Shown here piece after piece: positions 34,349 through 36,386 of a DNA stretch of 36,386 bases (within the stretch, counting starts at the first letter, position 1; each line of letters starts with the position of its first letter). The notes under the pieces are model-generated. The model was not told where the DNA came from, did no database searches, and worked only from the letters and a program-made list of their open reading frames with translations. The position numbers and the translations under genes were made by a program. The stretch is from Paenibacillaceae bacterium (GTDB taxonomy: Bacteria; Bacillota; Clostridia; Lachnospirales; Lachnospiraceae), in the NCBI GenBank assembly GCA_015057775.1, contig SVDT01000010.1:1-36386 (forward strand). Reading direction: 5' to 3'.

Positions 34349-35188
34349 ATGAAGGAGTATGATTTGACCAAGGTGCATCAGGCGAATCTGGGTATTCTAA
34401 AAGAGATTGACCGGATCTGCCGAAAGCACGGGATCCAATATTTACTGGATGCCGGGACACTTCTGGGTGCTGTCAGACACAAAGGATTTATTCCCTGGGA
34501 TGATGATGCAGATGTGGCGTTTACCCGTACCAATTATGAGGCGTTTTTGCAGGTGGTACGGTCGGAGCTGCCGGAAGACATGGAACTTCTTGAACCAAAG
34601 GATCTGAGAAGAGGAAAGGCCTTTTACGATTTCACAGCCAGAATTATTTATAAGAAAAGCAGAACCCATGAGGATACTGCTGAGATGAAATATTATGAAG
34701 GCAGACTGAATCATCTGTGGGTAGATTTATTTACCATTGATGAATTGCCGGAAAACAAGATCTCATCAACCGTAACTTTGCTGCTTCATACCGTTATCTA
34801 TGGACTTTCCATGGGACACAGATATAAGCTTGATTTAAGAAAATACAGTCTGTTAAATGGAATATGCGTGGGAATTCTGGCGTTGATTGGCAAGTTAATT
34901 CCCATGGGGGTGTTAAGAAAACTTCAATACTGGGCAGCTGTGAAAGACCGGAAGAAAAAAAGCAGTCTGCGTTATTATAGTAATTATCAACCGGATTATT
35001 TATATGTGACCTTAAAGAAAGAATGGTGTGAGGAAACTGTGGATCTGGAATTCGAAGATACCAAACTGATGGCACCCAAGGGCTGGCATGAAGTTCTTAC
35101 CTGGATTTATGGAGATTATAAGAAACTTCCTCCAAAGGAGAAGCAGGTACCCTCTCACTCTAGTACGGAAATTCAGATTTATGAATAA
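34349..35188 (+). CDS. LicD family protein (nucleotidyltransferase-fold, phosphorylcholine-transferase type)
   Basis: A 279-residue protein of the LicD/DUF LicD family, whose known members move phosphorylcholine or related phospho-groups from CDP-choline-type donors to surface glycans. The diagnostic block LLDAGTLLGAVRHKGFIPWDDDADV is near residues 31-55, with the acidic DDDAD catalytic motif. A hydrophobic segment (about 170-195, GICVGILALIGKLIPMGVL) may contact the membrane. GGAGGAG lies just before the ATG. It follows rfbH after 36 bases, so it is probably in the same operon. The group transferred and the acceptor are unknown. Confidence 0.9.
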   Translation: MKEYDLTKVHQANLGILKEIDRICRKHGIQYLLDAGTLLGAVRHKGFIPWDDDADVAFTRTNYEAFLQVVRSELPEDMELLEPKDLRRGKAFYDFTARIIYKKSRTHEDTAEMKYYEGRLNHLWVDLFTIDELPENKISSTVTLLLHTVIYGLSMGHRYKLDLRKYSLLNGICVGILALIGKLIPMGVLRKLQYWAAVKDRKKKSSLRYYSNYQPDYLYVTLKKEWCEETVDLEFEDTKLMAPKGWHEVLTWIYGDYKKLPPKEKQVPSHSSTEIQIYE

Positions 35189-35224
35189 AAAAAGACTGCT
35201 GCAGATTTTGCAGCAGTCTTTTTT
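35188..35224. terminator. Bidirectional terminator between licD and the BCCT transporter
   Basis: AAAAAAGACTGCTGCA pairs with TGCAGCAGTCTTTTTT around the loop GATTT. It ends both convergent genes; the transporter stop codon lies at its edge. Confidence 0.95.
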
Positions 35225-36386
35225 CAGGAATGTTCTAAATATTCCTTTGCATCCCGAAAGAAGCTGATGATAATGAGAAGAATGATAATGCCGATGGGGA
35301 AAGCGGCAATAATGGATACAGTCTGTAAATTTGCCATCGAATTTTCTGAGAAAATAAGTGCAATTGGAAATAGCATCAGAAGGATAGCCCAAAACAGCTT
35401 TACGTGTTTATGAGGCTCTTCATCTTCCGGCAGCTCCTTATAGGAATAGGAGGCGGCTACCAGTGTGAGTGCATCGAATGAGGTGGCATAAAAAGCAATC
35501 ATGGTAAGAGCTAAAAGCACCAGACCCATCTTGAAAAATGGAAGTGTTTCTAAAATAGCCATAATAGTCTGATAAAGGTTTTGTGTTGCCTGGTAGATGC
35601 CCATAACATCAAGAATACCCTTTGTCTGAAGAGCAAGACTGTAATTACCTAATATAATAAAAGAAGTAAACGTTCCTGACAAGCCAAAGAAATATCCCCC
35701 CAGAACAGTCTGTCTGATCGTCCGCCCTTTGCTGATGGCGCCGATAAAAAAGGGAGTGGCCACACACCACACCATCCAGTATGCCCAGTAAAAGATGGTC
35801 CAGTTCTGAGGAAAGGAAGAGGTGCGAAGTGCATCAGTCCAGGTGGACAGACCGATAAAGTTTTGTGTCAGGTTACCGATTGCTGTTATTCCTGTTTCAA
35901 TGGTATACCTGGCCTGACCTCCGCCAATGAGAACATAAAGGAGAAGCCCGAAGAATAAGTAGGTACAGGAATCAGCAAGCTTTGAAATTCCCTTCATGCC
36001 AAAATATACTGTAAACGTATATACTGCGCAGATAATGATCAGGATTGCTATGGTTAAGTATCTGGATTCAGGCAGTCCGGTCACCCGGCTGACTGCCATG
36101 GAAAGAAGCGGTGTTGCGAGAGAAAATGTGGTAGCTGTTCCTGCCAGTAAAGCGAAAACAGCGATTAAATCAATCAGTTTCCCGGCTGGCCCGTCTACCA
36201 GTTTACCAAGGATCGGACGGCAGGCCTCTGAATACTTTTGTTTTGTCCGTTTCTTTACATGAAGCATAAAACCAAATGCAACGGCCAGAACCAGATAAAA
36301 GCTCCATGGTATTGGACCCCAGTGAAACAGAGGATAGGTGGAAGCCCAGTCCTGTATAGAACCCATATCTTTTATGTGGGGTTCCC
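35224..36386 (-). CDS. BCCT family transporter (choline/betaine/carnitine), N-terminus cut by window edge
   Basis: A sodium- or proton-coupled uptake protein for quaternary ammonium compounds. The frame is open to the last base of the window and no start codon is definite; the family is usually about 500 residues and about 387 codons are here, so roughly 100 N-terminal residues are missing. The internal methionine at 36366 is not the real start. About nine to ten membrane helices are visible, with the BCCT signature NWTIFYWAYWMVWCVATPFFIGAISKGRT and the following GGYFFGLSGT. The first segment PLFHWGPIPWSFYLVLAVAFG also matches. It converges with licD. Substrate is inferred from family only. 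Confidence 0.9.
   Translation of the reverse strand, partial: EPHIKDMGSIQDWASTYPLFHWGPIPWSFYLVLAVAFGFMLHVKKRTKQKYSEACRPILGKLVDGPAGKLIDLIAVFALLAGTATTFSLATPLLSMAVSRVTGLPESRYLTIAILIIICAVYTFTVYFGMKGISKLADSCTYLFFGLLLYVLIGGGQARYTIETGITAIGNLTQNFIGLSTWTDALRTSSFPQNWTIFYWAYWMVWCVATPFFIGAISKGRTIRQTVLGGYFFGLSGTFTSFIILGNYSLALQTKGILDVMGIYQATQNLYQTIMAILETLPFFKMGLVLLALTMIAFYATSFDALTLVAASYSYKELPEDEEPHKHVKLFWAILLMLFPIALIFSENSMANLQTVSIIAAFPIGIIILLIIISFFRDAKEYLEHS

Noticed and set aside
1-36386. Mobile elements, prophage, CRISPR arrays, tRNA or rRNA genes
   Set aside because: No transposase or integrase, no direct-repeat array and no tRNA-like fold were recognised; the only tandem repeat is the one inside the zinc-ribbon gene.

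Overview
The window looks like chromosomal DNA from a low-to-moderate GC Firmicute, most likely a Lachnospiraceae member (Lacrimispora / Clostridium saccharolyticum-like; inferred, no database search was possible). Supporting signs are strong GGAGG ribosome binding sites, occasional GTG/TTG starts, sigma-A promoters, a CIRCE/HrcA operator, a type III glutamine synthetase, a DUF4250 mini-protein, a DUF815 ATPase and VanRS-like two-component genes. Genes are densely packed; no intergenic gap exceeds about 300 bases. I saw no tRNA, rRNA, CRISPR array, insertion sequence or prophage gene.

Layout. 1-1250: L-asparaginase (minus strand, cut by the left edge) divergent from a DUF4250 mini-gene. 1394-5404: envelope lipid and amino-acid genes (cardiolipin synthase, a PF06541 membrane protein, a PlsC-type acyltransferase, bifunctional PheA). 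5471-10561: DUF815 ATPase followed by a ppx/gppA-like gene and ppk1, which overlap by one base. 10708-16889: one tightly coupled cluster of response regulator, histidine kinase, an 830-residue extracytoplasmic/membrane protein, an ABC ATPase and an ABC-2 permease. 16903-17730: endonuclease IV. 17787-20931: a three-gene module of SPFH protein, zinc-ribbon membrane protein and TPM-domain protein, matching in content the Bacillus subtilis ydjI/ydjG/ydjH set.

20999-23427: a YdcZ-type DMT transporter divergent from a Crp/Fnr regulator, with a perfect 18-base palindrome between them, then sfsA on the minus strand. 23645-29602: threonine synthase, class II fructose-bisphosphate aldolase, type III glutamine synthetase (with a hairpin in its leader) and an M42 aminopeptidase. 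29637-30151: an Hsp20 gene (minus) whose sigma-A promoter is overlapped by a CIRCE element. 30282-35188: a surface-glycan cluster of family 2 glycosyltransferase, RfbF, RfbG, RfbH and a LicD-family protein. RfbF/G/H convert glucose-1-phosphate to a CDP-4-keto-3,6-dideoxyhexose, a pathway best known from Gram-negative O-antigens. 35224-36386: a BCCT transporter (minus), cut by the right edge.

Most genes are recognisable housekeeping genes. The parts that could hold less-described biology are the CDP-dideoxysugar/LicD cluster, the SPFH/zinc-ribbon/TPM module without PspA nearby, the two-component/ABC cluster with its large unassigned extracytoplasmic protein, and the Ppx homologue whose phosphate-binding motifs depart from the family pattern.
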